The notes beneath the pieces were generated by a model, which saw only the letters and a program-made list of their open reading frames with translations, did no database searches and was not told the DNA's origin. 46,312 nucleotides of DNA from Winogradskyella sp. (GTDB taxonomy: Bacteria; Bacteroidota; Bacteroidia; Flavobacteriales; Flavobacteriaceae): assembly GCF_028289625.1 (NCBI RefSeq), contig NZ_JANQOM010000006.1, positions 1 to 46,312 of the forward strand. The letters run 5' to 3'. Below, piece by piece: positions 10,501-18,858 of the stretch. How positions within the stretch are numbered: the stretch's first letter is position 1; every line of letters starts with the position of its first letter. Both the position numbers and the translations under genes were made by a program.

Positions 10501-10694
10501 CTGGTGCAGGTGCAGAACTTAGAGTATCACTTGGTATTGCAGTATTCAGTGGAATGCTTGGTGTAACCTTGTTCGGTATCTTTTTAACACCAGTATTCTA
10601 TTATCTGGGTAGAAGACTAACGACTAAAAAAAAGTCTAATACTGAAAAACCTGAACCCATAGAAGTTATCTCACAACATATTCAAACCATATAG
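7503..10694 (+). CDS. RND multidrug efflux permease (HAE1 family, MexF/AcrB-like)
   Basis: This is a 1063-aa inner-membrane proton-driven pump. I chose ATG 7503 over an in-frame TTG at 7440 because MKFSHTFIKRPIFA is the canonical HAE1 N-terminus and the TTG lies inside a stem-loop. Visible features are TM1, the periplasmic porter domain, the TM4 motif GIVVDDAIVVVEN with the paired proton-relay Asp residues, the second large periplasmic loop and the GLASKNAILIVEFA segment near TM10. Length matches the family. It forms a tripartite complex with the adaptor encoded 108 bp upstream and the NodT-type factor downstream. Confidence 0.95.
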   Translation: MKFSHTFIKRPIFAAVLSILIIIVGTLAYVSLPVSQFPDVAPPTIEVVATYPGANAQTLSETVATPLEKEINGVEDMIYMTSQSAADGRVTLQVAFELGTDLDKAQVQVQNRVAIAEPRLPESVRRLGITTKKISPDILLVVNMYSPNKTYDQTYIGNYATLQLKDELARIKGIGDIQLFGAAEYAMRIWLDPDRIANLDMTAGEVLTALRGQNVQIASGTLNTLPSGSQSAFEINIQTQGKLITTEEFENIIIKSGENGRIVQLKDVGRVELGAQNYATKGYLGKDPAIAMPIFQQPGGNALETAAEIQAKMVELSKNFPEDLEYKIAYNPTEFVQKSVDEVYKTIFEAIILVVFVILLFLQSWRAAIIPILAIPVSLIGTFTVMQALGFSLNNLTLFGLVLAIGIVVDDAIVVVENMERYLAQGLSPKDAARKTMDEVGGALVAIGLVLIAVFIPTAFLEGISGQFYKQFGLTIAVATAISVFVSLTLSPAMAALLMKHEAHDENKKTPLLARPFKFIGDAFNRFMENLSNRYGNSVRKLVRTSAMVMIVYGGLIAFTGFEFNRVASGFVPAMDQQYFITAIQLPPGSSLSRTDKVVNEALDVLLEVDGVETAVSFTGFDGASFTNASNAAAIFVTLEDFDVRTEKGIGYNDLLATLRGKMAQVDDAFVVVIPPPSVRGIGNAGGFRMMVQDRANLGTDELINATYALAAAANQDPALNSVFTFFNNQTPQLYLDIDRVKAEQLGIDVADVFQSLEVYLGSAFVNEFNYLGRTYQVTAQADAPNRLTPDDISRIKVRNNQGEMVPLGTISTQKDIAGPNRIPRFNLYPSASLVGDIAPGFSTGQALDRMEELAAEVLPQGISFEWTEMAYQQKQTGNTAAIAFLLAVVFVFLLLAAQFESLVLPLAVIFIVPMVLLSAMIGIDLAGLDNNIMVQIGLVVLVGLASKNAILIVEFAKQLEDQGKDLKTAVIEASKLRLRPILMTAMAFILGVVPLAIATGAGAELRVSLGIAVFSGMLGVTLFGIFLTPVFYYLGRRLTTKKKSNTEKPEPIEVISQHIQTI

Positions 10695-10705
10695 ATATTA
10701 GATTT

Positions 10706-10762
10706 TGGTCATTCAAGGGGTGTTATTGGTTAACTACAAGCACCCTTTAAGACCGAAATTTG
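10706..10762 (+). promoter_or_regulatory. AraC-type operator and promoter for the outer-membrane factor gene
   Basis: TGGTCA (10706) and TGGTTA (10727) are 21 bp apart. GAAATTTG (10755-10762), a one-base variant of the -7 box, starts 28 bp after the second. The ATG is 25 nt downstream. This gives the third efflux gene its own copy of the promoter. Confidence 0.68.
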
Positions 10763-10787
10763 TATCAACAAATAAAACATAGAAATC

Positions 10788-12257
10788 ATGAAACATATAA
10801 CACTAATAACAATTTTATCCCTAATATTGGTTTCCTGTGGGGTTACCAAGAGAGATTTTGAAATCAACGCTACTGTTGAAATTGAAGAGAACTACTTAGA
10901 AAATATAACTGAAGATTCAGTATTTTCTAATGCACAAAATGAAGTTATTACCACATGGTGGTCAGAATTCAACGATCCTGTTCTGGATACGCTGATTCAA
11001 AAAGCAAAGCAACACAATTTAGATATTAATACTGCAATTGCTAACTTTTATGCATCGAGAGCATTGGTTAAAGAAACCAAATTGGACAGGTTGCCAACGG
11101 TTACTGCCAATGGCAACGTCACCAGAACACGATTGGGCGAAAATATCTTTGTCCCAGGTGCCAATCCGACTTTTACCACCTATAATTCAAGTTTTGATGC
11201 CTTTTGGGAAACCGATGTTTTTGGCCGTGTATCCAATAGAATTAAAGGCACTTTGGCCAATCAGCAATTGGCAATGAATGACTTACAAGGCGTTTACGTC
11301 AGTATTTTTGCTGAAGTAGCCAGAAATTATATCGAATTGCGTGGCGCACAATACCAATTAGATATTGCCAATAGAAATTTAAAGGGTCAACAAGACACTT
11401 ATGATTTAACAGTGCGTTTGTCTGAAGCAGGAACGAGTAATCAGCTCGATGTTTCCAGAGCCTTAGCACAATTAGAAAATACAAGAGCAACCATTCCGCC
11501 ATTAAAGGCACGCATTGAAGCTTTAAAAAATAGTATCAGTGTTTTAATTGGTGAAGTTCCAGGGAACTTGGATAACGAAGTGATTAATAAAAAACCATTG
11601 CCAAGTCTACCTGAAAGTGTTGCAGTTGGAAATATCACAGATTTATTACGAAGACGTCCTGACGTTAAACGTGCTGAAGCAGAACTGCAAGTCCAGATTG
11701 CAAAGTATAATATTACGGTTGCTGAATTGTATCCTAACATTCGTTTTGGCGGTTCTATAGGGTTTTCTGCGGTTGACTTTTCAAACTTTGGAAGCAATCA
11801 GTCCTTTACTTGGAGCATTTTTCCAAGTATTAGTTGGGCAGCTTTCAATCTTGGACGTGTAAAACAACAGATAAAAAAAGAAGATGCTCTGACTTTAGCA
11901 TTACTACAGCAATATGAAAAAACAGTTTTAGAAGCTTTGGAAGAAATCAGTACGGCAATGACCAATTACACCAATGAATTGGAACGACGTGAAACGCTGA
12001 GAAAATCCTCATTAGCAAGTGCTGAAGCTACAGATATAGCAAGAAAACGCTTTAATGCAGGTTTGGATAGCTTTATCGATTACCTCAGCGCTGATAATAC
12101 GTTATTACTTGCTGAAAATAGATTAGCCTCAAGTGAAATCGCTTCCGCCACATCTTTAATTGCTATTTACAAAGCTTTAGGTGGCGGTTGGGAAATCATT
12201 TCCGAAGGGGAATTAGACAAACAATTTGGAAATATGGAGTTGGCCGAATCCAAATAA
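10788..12257 (+). CDS. TolC-family outer-membrane factor (NodT lipoprotein type)
   Basis: This 489-aa lipoprotein should form the trimeric outer-membrane channel of the efflux system. The lipobox LVSC places lipidated Cys17 at the mature N-terminus. The NodT-type start WWSEFNDPVLDTLIQKA is visible, followed by two outer-membrane-efflux repeats with long coiled-coil helices and the conserved RRRPDVKRAEAEL segment near residue 290. The gene belongs with the adaptor and pump, but it has a second AraC-type promoter in the 93-bp gap, so it can be expressed apart from them. No clear strong terminator follows. Confidence 0.93.
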   Translation: MKHITLITILSLILVSCGVTKRDFEINATVEIEENYLENITEDSVFSNAQNEVITTWWSEFNDPVLDTLIQKAKQHNLDINTAIANFYASRALVKETKLDRLPTVTANGNVTRTRLGENIFVPGANPTFTTYNSSFDAFWETDVFGRVSNRIKGTLANQQLAMNDLQGVYVSIFAEVARNYIELRGAQYQLDIANRNLKGQQDTYDLTVRLSEAGTSNQLDVSRALAQLENTRATIPPLKARIEALKNSISVLIGEVPGNLDNEVINKKPLPSLPESVAVGNITDLLRRRPDVKRAEAELQVQIAKYNITVAELYPNIRFGGSIGFSAVDFSNFGSNQSFTWSIFPSISWAAFNLGRVKQQIKKEDALTLALLQQYEKTVLEALEEISTAMTNYTNELERRETLRKSSLASAEATDIARKRFNAGLDSFIDYLSADNTLLLAENRLASSEIASATSLIAIYKALGGGWEIISEGELDKQFGNMELAESK

Positions 12258-12276
12258 CAATACAACATCGAAAAAG

Positions 12277-12297
12277 GCCCCAAGTTTAGGTTGGGGC
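12277..12297 (+). terminator. Weak hairpin after the efflux operon
   Basis: GCCCCAA (12277) and TTGGGGC (12291) form a 7-bp GC-rich stem with a 7-nt loop. No T-tract follows, so factor-independent termination here is uncertain. Confidence 0.4.
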
Positions 12298-12459
12298 AAT
12301 TAAAAATCTAAACTGAATAGAACTAAAGTTTTATTCGGTTTAGTGTTTCATTGAATTTTAGTGTTGGATAAAATGCCGGCATTTCAGTAATGGGTGTCGC
12401 TATTTTTGTTATGAAAACATAACTTATAGCACAAACAATATGCGTATTTTAGTAACAAT

Positions 12460-12467
12460 TAATTTTA
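12460..12467 (+). promoter_or_regulatory. Candidate -7 box for a leaderless kinase mRNA
   Basis: TAATTTTA lies 4 nt before the kinase ATG, so transcription would begin at or next to the start codon. Upstream, 12387-12408 looks like the right half of the array's hairpin terminators (GTGTCGCT then T-rich) without a matching left half. Confidence 0.4.
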
Positions 12468-12471
12468 AGCT

Positions 12472-13863
12472 ATGATAGAAGCATTATATGAATTTCCTCA
12501 GTTTAAAAATGTTCCGAAGATTCAATTAGAATGGTTGGCAGAAGAATTAGAAATAGTAGAAATAAATGAGGGTGAGTATTTATTTAAAAAAGGGGATCCT
12601 ATAAACAATCTATTTGTAATTTTCAGTGGGGAATTCGAAGTATATACTGTACAAAATAAAACGAAAAAAGCATTCAGCCGTATACTTGATAAAGAATTTT
12701 CTGGACTTTTACCATTTTCTCGAGCAAAAAACGCATTAGGTTATGCGGTAGCACTAAAACCGTCGGTTATTGGTAATTTATCTAGAGAAAATATGAAGTT
12801 CATGATCCAAAATCACTATGAATTGACAGAAGTGTTGGTTCATGAAATGAATAATCGTATCAGAACCATAACTCAAACAGAAGTGCAAAATGAAAAGCTC
12901 ATCGCATTAGGAAAACTATCAGCAGGACTCGCACATGAGCTTAATAACCCAGCAAGTGCTATGGTAAGAAGTGCGGATTTATTGCAAAAGCATTTGATGG
13001 GTTTACCAGAACACTTTAAAAAAGTCATTAAAATTAAATCTGATGATGAAACTATAGATAGCATAAATAATTTCATGTACAAGAAATTAAATGAAAAACC
13101 CAAGCAACTTAGTCTTATGGAGCAAACAGACTTGGAAGATGAGTTATTGGACTGGTTTGAGGATTGTAATCTCAGTGATAAATATGATTTGATTCCTCTC
13201 TTAGTAGAATATCAATTTAATGAAAGTGATTTGAATACCGTGAAATCATTATTGCGCGAAGAAGACTTCAATCCCGTCTTAAAGTGGATTGTACAAAATA
13301 TGACTACAGAAAAAACGGTTTTGGACATCAAAGAATCCTCAAGTAGAATAGAAGCTTTGGTGCAGTCGGTAAAAACGTATTCTTATATGGACCAAAGTGC
13401 TGATTTTCAATTATTGGATATCCATCAAGGTCTACAAAGCACCTTGAATATTTTAAATCATAAAATCAGTAAACGAGGTCATACATTAACAACCCATTTT
13501 TCAGAAAACATGCCAAAAATATATGGTATGCCAGGTGAACTTAATCAAGTTTGGACGAATCTTATTGAAAATGCAATTGATGCGTTGCCTCAAAAAGAAG
13601 GTGCATTAAAAATCACAACAGATGCGAGAGGTAGTTTTATTTACACATACATTCAAGATAATGGCCATGGTATTCCCCAAGAAATCATTAATCGTATTTT
13701 TGAACCCTTCTTTACTACAAAAGAAATCGGTAAGGGTACAGGCCTGGGGTTAGATATTGCGATGAAAATTATCAAACAACACAACGGAAGCTTAAAAGTC
13801 ACTTCAAAACCTGGTGAAACTGTTTTTGAAGTGTGCCTCCCAATTAATGAAAAAAATAGGTGA
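12472..13863 (+). CDS. Cyclic-nucleotide-binding-domain sensor histidine kinase
   Basis: The protein (463 aa) has no membrane segments. Residues about 15-125 form a cyclic-nucleotide-binding fold (FKKGDPINNLFVIFSGEFEVY). A HisKA-type segment follows with phospho-accepting His155 in LAHELNNP, then a variable helical insert. The HATPase domain shows the N box (NLIENAIDAL), G1 (DNGHGIP) and G2 (GTGLGL), so it should be an active kinase. The next gene, 7 nt after its stop, encodes the likely partner response regulator fused to an oxidoreductase. The ligand may be a cyclic nucleotide or something else; the canonical phosphate-binding Arg was not clearly seen. Confidence 0.88.
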   Translation: MIEALYEFPQFKNVPKIQLEWLAEELEIVEINEGEYLFKKGDPINNLFVIFSGEFEVYTVQNKTKKAFSRILDKEFSGLLPFSRAKNALGYAVALKPSVIGNLSRENMKFMIQNHYELTEVLVHEMNNRIRTITQTEVQNEKLIALGKLSAGLAHELNNPASAMVRSADLLQKHLMGLPEHFKKVIKIKSDDETIDSINNFMYKKLNEKPKQLSLMEQTDLEDELLDWFEDCNLSDKYDLIPLLVEYQFNESDLNTVKSLLREEDFNPVLKWIVQNMTTEKTVLDIKESSSRIEALVQSVKTYSYMDQSADFQLLDIHQGLQSTLNILNHKISKRGHTLTTHFSENMPKIYGMPGELNQVWTNLIENAIDALPQKEGALKITTDARGSFIYTYIQDNGHGIPQEIINRIFEPFFTTKEIGKGTGLGLDIAMKIIKQHNGSLKVTSKPGETVFEVCLPINEKNR

Positions 13864-13870
13864 TCCATTA

Positions 13871-15532
13871 ATGAAAAAACCAATCATTTTAATAGTAGAT
13901 GACGACCCACAAGTACTCGCAGCAGTTCGTAATGATTTAAAAGTTCGTTATCGCAAAGACTATAGAATTATGGCTACGGCCTCTGCCAATGAAGCATTAG
14001 AAGCTGTTGTTTCTTTGAAAAACAAGGAAGAAATTATTGCATTGTTTTTATCGGATCAGCGGATGCCAGATATGCTGGGAGTTACGTTTCTTGAGCAAGC
14101 TATGAAAACCTTTCCAAAAGCAAAGCGGGTATTACTAACGGCTTATTCTGATATTGATGCAGCCATAAAGGCGATTAACGATGTACAATTGGATTATTAC
14201 TTGCTTAAGCCATGGAATCCACCAGAAGAAAAGCTATATCCTGTTATCGACGATGTTTTACAAGATTGGTCGGCAAACTATGTTCCGTCTTTTTCGGGCT
14301 TGCGCATAGTAGGCTATCCTTTTTCTCCTAAAACCCATCACATAAAGGACTTTTTAGCTGGGAATATGTTTCCCTATCAGTTTTTAAATATCGAGAATGA
14401 ATCTACAGCCAAAGAATTGTTTGAGAGTAACAAACTTAACGATAGAGATTTACCTACGGTATTCTTAGAAAATGGTGATGTTTTAAAAAATCCTGATATT
14501 ATTGGTGTTGCAGAGCAACTCGGCTTAAATGTTAAGGCCAAAGAAGATCTTTACGATGTTATTATTGTAGGTGCTGGGCCAGCAGGATTAGCTGCTGCGG
14601 TTTATGGTGGTAGCGAAGGGCTGAAAACCCTATTAATTGATAGAAAAGCACCGGGCGGACAAGCTGGAACTAGTTCACGAATTGAAAATTATCTTGGTTT
14701 TCCCAATGGATTAAGTGGTTCTGATTTAGCAAGAAGGGCCATAACACAAGCAACACGCTTTGGCATCGAATTTTTATCCCCAATGACTGTTTCTGGTATT
14801 CAGATAAAAGATTCTTACAAGATTATTCAACTTTCAAATGGTGTTGAAGTAAAAGGTAAATCGGTGGTTATAGCAACAGGTGTAGATTACCGCAGATTAA
14901 ATAATAAGGGTATGGACAAACTCTCTGGAGCTGGTGTATATTATGGCGCTGCAACCACCGAAGCTCATACCTGTAAAGACGGTACTGTTTACATTGTAGG
15001 AGGTGGGAATAGTGCCGGACAAGGTGCTATGTATCTTTCTAAGTTTGCCAAAAAAGTGAATATTGTTATTCGCAGAAAATCACTTGATGCGACTATGAGT
15101 TCTTACTTAATAGACCAAATATCAAACACTGAAAATATAGAACTCATAACTTCATCGGAAATAGTTGAAGCCAAAGGCGATAAAAGATTGCTAAGTGTAG
15201 TTTTAAAGAATAATGAGAACAAAGAAGTGAATGAAGAGGAGGCAAGGGCAATCTTTATTTTTATCGGAGCAAAACCTTACACAGAATGGACAGGCGATAG
15301 TTTTATAAAAGATTCAAAAGGTTTTTTAATTACTGGTAGAGCAATAACGGATCACCCAGATGCCAGGACTGTTTGGAAAAGGGAACAACCACCATATTTG
15401 TTAGAAACTAGCGTACCTGGCGTTTTTGCTGCTGGTGATGTTCGTAGCGGAGCTATGAACAGAGTTGCTTCGGCTGTTGGTGAAGGAGCAATCTCTATTA
15501 ATTTGGTGCACAAGTATTTGAGTGAAAATTAA
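13871..15532 (+). CDS. Response regulator fused to thioredoxin-reductase-like oxidoreductase
   Basis: The protein (553 aa) starts at ATG 13871 (MKKPIILIVDDD), not at in-frame 13814, which would overlap the kinase gene. Residues 1-125 form a receiver domain with acidic pocket Asp10-12, phospho-acceptor Asp62 and Lys113. Residues 140-220 resemble a glutaredoxin-like domain without its cysteines. Residues 228-553 are a flavin pyridine-nucleotide reductase with FAD motif GAGPAG, APGGQAG and NAD(P)H motif GGGNSAGQ. The redox CxxC of true thioredoxin reductases is replaced (GAAT at that position), so it cannot reduce thioredoxin by the usual route. It is cotranscribed with the kinase and probably with the AraC gene that follows. 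Confidence 0.88.
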   Translation: MKKPIILIVDDDPQVLAAVRNDLKVRYRKDYRIMATASANEALEAVVSLKNKEEIIALFLSDQRMPDMLGVTFLEQAMKTFPKAKRVLLTAYSDIDAAIKAINDVQLDYYLLKPWNPPEEKLYPVIDDVLQDWSANYVPSFSGLRIVGYPFSPKTHHIKDFLAGNMFPYQFLNIENESTAKELFESNKLNDRDLPTVFLENGDVLKNPDIIGVAEQLGLNVKAKEDLYDVIIVGAGPAGLAAAVYGGSEGLKTLLIDRKAPGGQAGTSSRIENYLGFPNGLSGSDLARRAITQATRFGIEFLSPMTVSGIQIKDSYKIIQLSNGVEVKGKSVVIATGVDYRRLNNKGMDKLSGAGVYYGAATTEAHTCKDGTVYIVGGGNSAGQGAMYLSKFAKKVNIVIRRKSLDATMSSYLIDQISNTENIELITSSEIVEAKGDKRLLSVVLKNNENKEVNEEEARAIFIFIGAKPYTEWTGDSFIKDSKGFLITGRAITDHPDARTVWKREQPPYLLETSVPGVFAAGDVRSGAMNRVASAVGEGAISINLVHKYLSEN

Positions 15533-15535
15533 AAT

Positions 15536-16447
15536 ATGGAACACTTCCCTACCTTAGAAAGTTATTGCAAAGGTATAAACATCTCTTATCCTAAATGGAC
15601 TGATTTTGATATTCGTAGTTTTGAAGAAAATATGGCAACTGTACACCACAAAATGCCCCCTTTTAAGCACGAATTTTATGCCATTGCCATTAAATTAGGT
15701 GGCGGAGGGTTTGCAAAAACAGGTAATTATAGCACAGAAAATAAAGAAACCACTATCTTTTTTAATTCACCTTATCAGATATTACAATGGGATATTGCTC
15801 CTAATTGGAATGGTTATTATATAATTTTTTCAGAGGATTTTTTTAGAGGAACACTATCGAGAAAAAGAATTACTGAGACTTTTCCATTCCTGCTGATTGA
15901 CAATACCATTCCGATGGAAATCACTAATGAAGAAGCTCATCTTTTTGTAAAGTTATTCAATGATATGTATAAAGAACATAAGTCTAATAATGCAAACGCT
16001 AAGCAAATAATACGGCATTATATACATATTGCTTTGCATAAAGTAGCCCGCATTTACGACTATTCTAAAGAAAAGGTAACGATTACCACCTCACAACGTT
16101 CTAATGATTTAAATTTAGTAAGCCGTTTTAAGACATTAATTGAAGTTTCCTTTCAACCTGGACATCGCTATTCAAACACCCTCCCTAGCCAAGTGCAATA
16201 TTATGCCGACAAATTAAACTTGCACCCTAATCACTTCAATGCTGTTGTGAAACGCATTACCGATCAATCAGCTTCTGATATTATTTACAACTACATTCTC
16301 AACTTGGCAAAATCGAAATTGTCTAATACAAATAAGAGTGTAAAAGAAATCGCTTTTGATCTCTATTACAATTATCCCAATCACTTTTCAAATTTCTTTA
16401 AGAGCAGAATGAAAATGACGCCTACGCAGTTTAGAGAGTCACTATAA
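15536..16447 (+). CDS. AraC-family transcriptional regulator (array copy 1)
   Basis: The protein has 303 aa. The N-terminal half is a cupin-like sensor domain of the subgroup with the HKMPPFKHEFYAIAI motif. The C-terminal about 100 residues carry two helix-turn-helix units (first recognition helix HPNHFNAVVK, second VKEIAFDLYY...HFSNFFK) and the closing TPTQFRESL. It starts 3 nt after the oxidoreductase stop, so it is the third gene of the kinase operon rather than having its own promoter. The promoter of the next gene carries 21-bp-spaced TTTGAATTTCGTA repeats, the likely binding site. The effector molecule is unknown. Confidence 0.88.
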   Translation: MEHFPTLESYCKGINISYPKWTDFDIRSFEENMATVHHKMPPFKHEFYAIAIKLGGGGFAKTGNYSTENKETTIFFNSPYQILQWDIAPNWNGYYIIFSEDFFRGTLSRKRITETFPFLLIDNTIPMEITNEEAHLFVKLFNDMYKEHKSNNANAKQIIRHYIHIALHKVARIYDYSKEKVTITTSQRSNDLNLVSRFKTLIEVSFQPGHRYSNTLPSQVQYYADKLNLHPNHFNAVVKRITDQSASDIIYNYILNLAKSKLSNTNKSVKEIAFDLYYNYPNHFSNFFKSRMKMTPTQFRESL

Positions 16448-16481
16448 AATTCTTTATACGTAGCTCAATTTTTCACACATA

Positions 16482-16546
16482 TTTGAATTTCGTACGTCTT
16501 ACTTTGAATTTCGTAGTTAGATAGTTTCACTATGCCCATAGCTTTG
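16482..16546 (+). promoter_or_regulatory. AraC-type operator (TTTGAATTTCGTA repeats) and promoter
   Basis: Two exact 13-bp direct repeats begin at 16482 and 16503, 21 bp apart. TAGCTTTG (16539-16546) lies at the same offset as in the TGGTCA-type promoters. The geometry is conserved but the half-site sequence is different. The site directly follows AraC copy 1. Confidence 0.68.
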
Positions 16547-16708
16547 TGGTATCAGAATAATATACTATAAAGAAAAGATACTATGGACTTCAATACATTT
16601 TTAATTCAAAACACAACGAATACGTCTGCCATATTAAACCATCTCGCAATCAATGGGATTTCAGAATCTTCAAAAAAGGAAATACAGAACATTAAATTTT
16701 TAAAAACT

Positions 16709-18625
16709 ATGAAAACAACACATATTTTAATGGCCTTGCTACTATTGGTAATGGCTTGTAAAAGTGATAATCAAGTAAACAGCAATGAAAACAAGACCAC
16801 AATGAAAACAACAGTAATTAATCAAGAAGAAATTGATAAAGAAAATATTTTGTTACTAACATCTACCCTTTTTACAGCAACTGACAATAGAAACTGGGAA
16901 AAGGTAATTAGTACTATGGCCGATTCAGTTTATGTGGATTACACCTCTCTTGGTGGTGATTCAGGGTTTAAGACATCTAATGAAATTGTGAGTGGATGGC
17001 AAAAAATACTCCCTGGATTTGAAAGGACAGTACATCATCCACACAATTTTGCAATTTGGTCAGTTGGTAATAGAGCAACCGCTACTTTTGACGGCCATGC
17101 TACACACTACCTAGACGGCAAAGAATGGTCTGTTTTTGTTGGCTATGATACAGAATACATAAAAGAAGATGATCAATGGAAATTGGCAAGAATTGATGCG
17201 ACGCTTTATAAGCAATTTGGCGAGACTTCATTACCTGCTTTAGCAATACAAAAAGTGGAGGAAGGTAAAATTTCCAAATTTGTCAAAGCAGACACTAATA
17301 AAATTGCTGTAATAGCAAATTTCTTTAAAGCTTTAGAATCACGAAAATTAGAAAATATTTTAGCATCATTCACTACTGATGCCTTACAGATTATGCCTTT
17401 GTCACCAGAAAACTTCCCAAAAGAATTGAAAGGAATTACAGAAATCAAAAATCAATATAAAGGTGTAATGAGCTATGAGCAAACTTATGAGGTTGAATAT
17501 TTTAGTACCCAAAATCCAAATGACTATTTAGCAAAGTACAATGGTACTATAACTACAAATGAAGGAAAACCTTACAACAACAGTTACATTGGTTTGTTCA
17601 CGATTGAGAACGAGAAAATCACGAAATTTATTGAATATTTCAACCCGAATGTACTTTTAAATAGCTGGCCTGGCTTAAAGCCTCTAAACTATTCGGTTCA
17701 TCGTGCTGGTGCGAGAACAGACAGCGGTGTCACATTGCAAGAGGTTACCTTCAATAGCAATGGTGTAAATCTGGTAGGGCATTTATTTTTACCACCAAAC
17801 TTTAATAGTAATAAAACATATCCAGCATCTATTGTAACCGGAAGTTGGACGAGCGTAAAAGAACAAATGCCTGACGAATATGCAAGTGTAATGGCAAAAG
17901 ACGGATTTATTACATTAACATTCGATTTTACAGGATTTGGTGAAAGTGAGGGCCAACCAAGACAAGTAGAGGACTACAATATTAAGATTGAAGATATAAA
18001 AGCTGCGGTTGATTTCTTAGAGAATCATCCAAATGTAGATATAGGTAAATTGTCAGCTCTCGGAGTCTGTGCAAGTTCAGGGTATATGGCTCATGCTACA
18101 GCTCAAGACCCACGTATAAAAAAGTTAGTCTTGGTAGCACCTTGGTTACATAACCCTCAAATAGCCAAAGCAATCTATGATTTGCGTCCAGGTGGTACAG
18201 AGGGCCTTTTAAAAGCTGCTAAAGACGCAAAAGTTAAATATGCTGAGACAGGAGTAATGGATTATGTTCTTGCCGCTAGCGAACTAGACCCATTAAGTGC
18301 AATGTATGTACCGGAAGGAGCATTTGACTATTATCTAAACCCTGCAAAAGCAGCAGGGAATCACTATGATAACCGTTTTGCAGTCAGTAGCTGGGAACCT
18401 TGGTTAAATTTTGATGGCATTTCTGCAGGGAATGAAATAAAACAGCCTGTTTTTATAGTACACAGCGAAAGTGGTGCAGTCCCTCAGGGAGCAAAGGCGT
18501 TTTATGAACTTCTTGAAGGTAAAAAAGACATTGTATGGTTAAATCAATTCAACCAACAGCAACTTTATTTTGAAAAAGAGGCTGTCAACACCGCCATGAA
18601 GGAAGTAATCAATTATTTAAAATAA
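16709..18625 (+). CDS. Lipoprotein with two SnoaL-like domains and an alpha/beta hydrolase domain
   Basis: From ATG 16709 this is a 638-aa lipoprotein (lipobox VMAC, Cys17). Residues about 45-185 and 205-325 are two SnoaL/NTF2-like domains. Residues about 340-638 are an alpha/beta hydrolase with GFGESEG and the elbow GVCASSG, where Cys sits in the nucleophile position as in dienelactone hydrolases. The usual late His is not obvious (NQFNQQQLYF). The frame stays open to ATG 16583, adding 42 polar residues that would bury the lipoprotein signal. However, 16583 lies at the leader distance typical of these promoters, so either start is possible. The substrate is unknown. Confidence 0.8.
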   Translation: MKTTHILMALLLLVMACKSDNQVNSNENKTTMKTTVINQEEIDKENILLLTSTLFTATDNRNWEKVISTMADSVYVDYTSLGGDSGFKTSNEIVSGWQKILPGFERTVHHPHNFAIWSVGNRATATFDGHATHYLDGKEWSVFVGYDTEYIKEDDQWKLARIDATLYKQFGETSLPALAIQKVEEGKISKFVKADTNKIAVIANFFKALESRKLENILASFTTDALQIMPLSPENFPKELKGITEIKNQYKGVMSYEQTYEVEYFSTQNPNDYLAKYNGTITTNEGKPYNNSYIGLFTIENEKITKFIEYFNPNVLLNSWPGLKPLNYSVHRAGARTDSGVTLQEVTFNSNGVNLVGHLFLPPNFNSNKTYPASIVTGSWTSVKEQMPDEYASVMAKDGFITLTFDFTGFGESEGQPRQVEDYNIKIEDIKAAVDFLENHPNVDIGKLSALGVCASSGYMAHATAQDPRIKKLVLVAPWLHNPQIAKAIYDLRPGGTEGLLKAAKDAKVKYAETGVMDYVLAASELDPLSAMYVPEGAFDYYLNPAKAAGNHYDNRFAVSSWEPWLNFDGISAGNEIKQPVFIVHSESGAVPQGAKAFYELLEGKKDIVWLNQFNQQQLYFEKEAVNTAMKEVINYLK

Positions 18626-18770
18626 AATCTGTAAGGAGGTTAATGACTTAATAAGTATTTAAGTAGCATAAATTAAAACATTGTGAAAAAAGTTAATGAA
18701 GGTAAAATAGTGTAATAAAAATAATACATCGGTGATTTAACCAATTGGGAAACGCAAAAAATAAAAAGCT

Positions 18771-18833
18771 ATGAGTAGTGAAGGTAGTGGTTGGATAATC
18801 GGTGCTATTGGTGTAAATGGTAGGTATTGGTAA
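18771..18833 (+). CDS. Possible 20-codon glycine-rich peptide
   Basis: ATG to TAA encodes a 20-residue peptide with the core GSGWIIGAIGVNG, placed in the 275-bp gap between the lipoprotein gene and a hairpin terminator. No -7 box or ribosome binding site was seen, so it may be a chance frame. Nothing else was recognised in 18626-18858. Confidence 0.15.
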   Translation: MSSEGSGWIIGAIGVNGRYW

Positions 18834-18858
18834 AACAACAAAATCATTAAAATCAAGT

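Noticed and set aside
10196..10501. Open frames antisense to the RND permease (10196-10501, 8531-8740)
   Set aside because: They lie wholly within a well-supported gene and have no recognisable domains.
12387..12408. A terminator before the kinase gene, or TATTTTTG (12401) as its -7 box
   Set aside because: Only the right half of the array hairpin is present and no stem forms. The box is part of that T-rich tail, and a better-placed TAATTTTA lies at 12460.
13814..13870. Upstream ATG for the receiver/reductase fusion
   Set aside because: It would overlap the kinase gene by 50 bp and add residues foreign to receiver domains.
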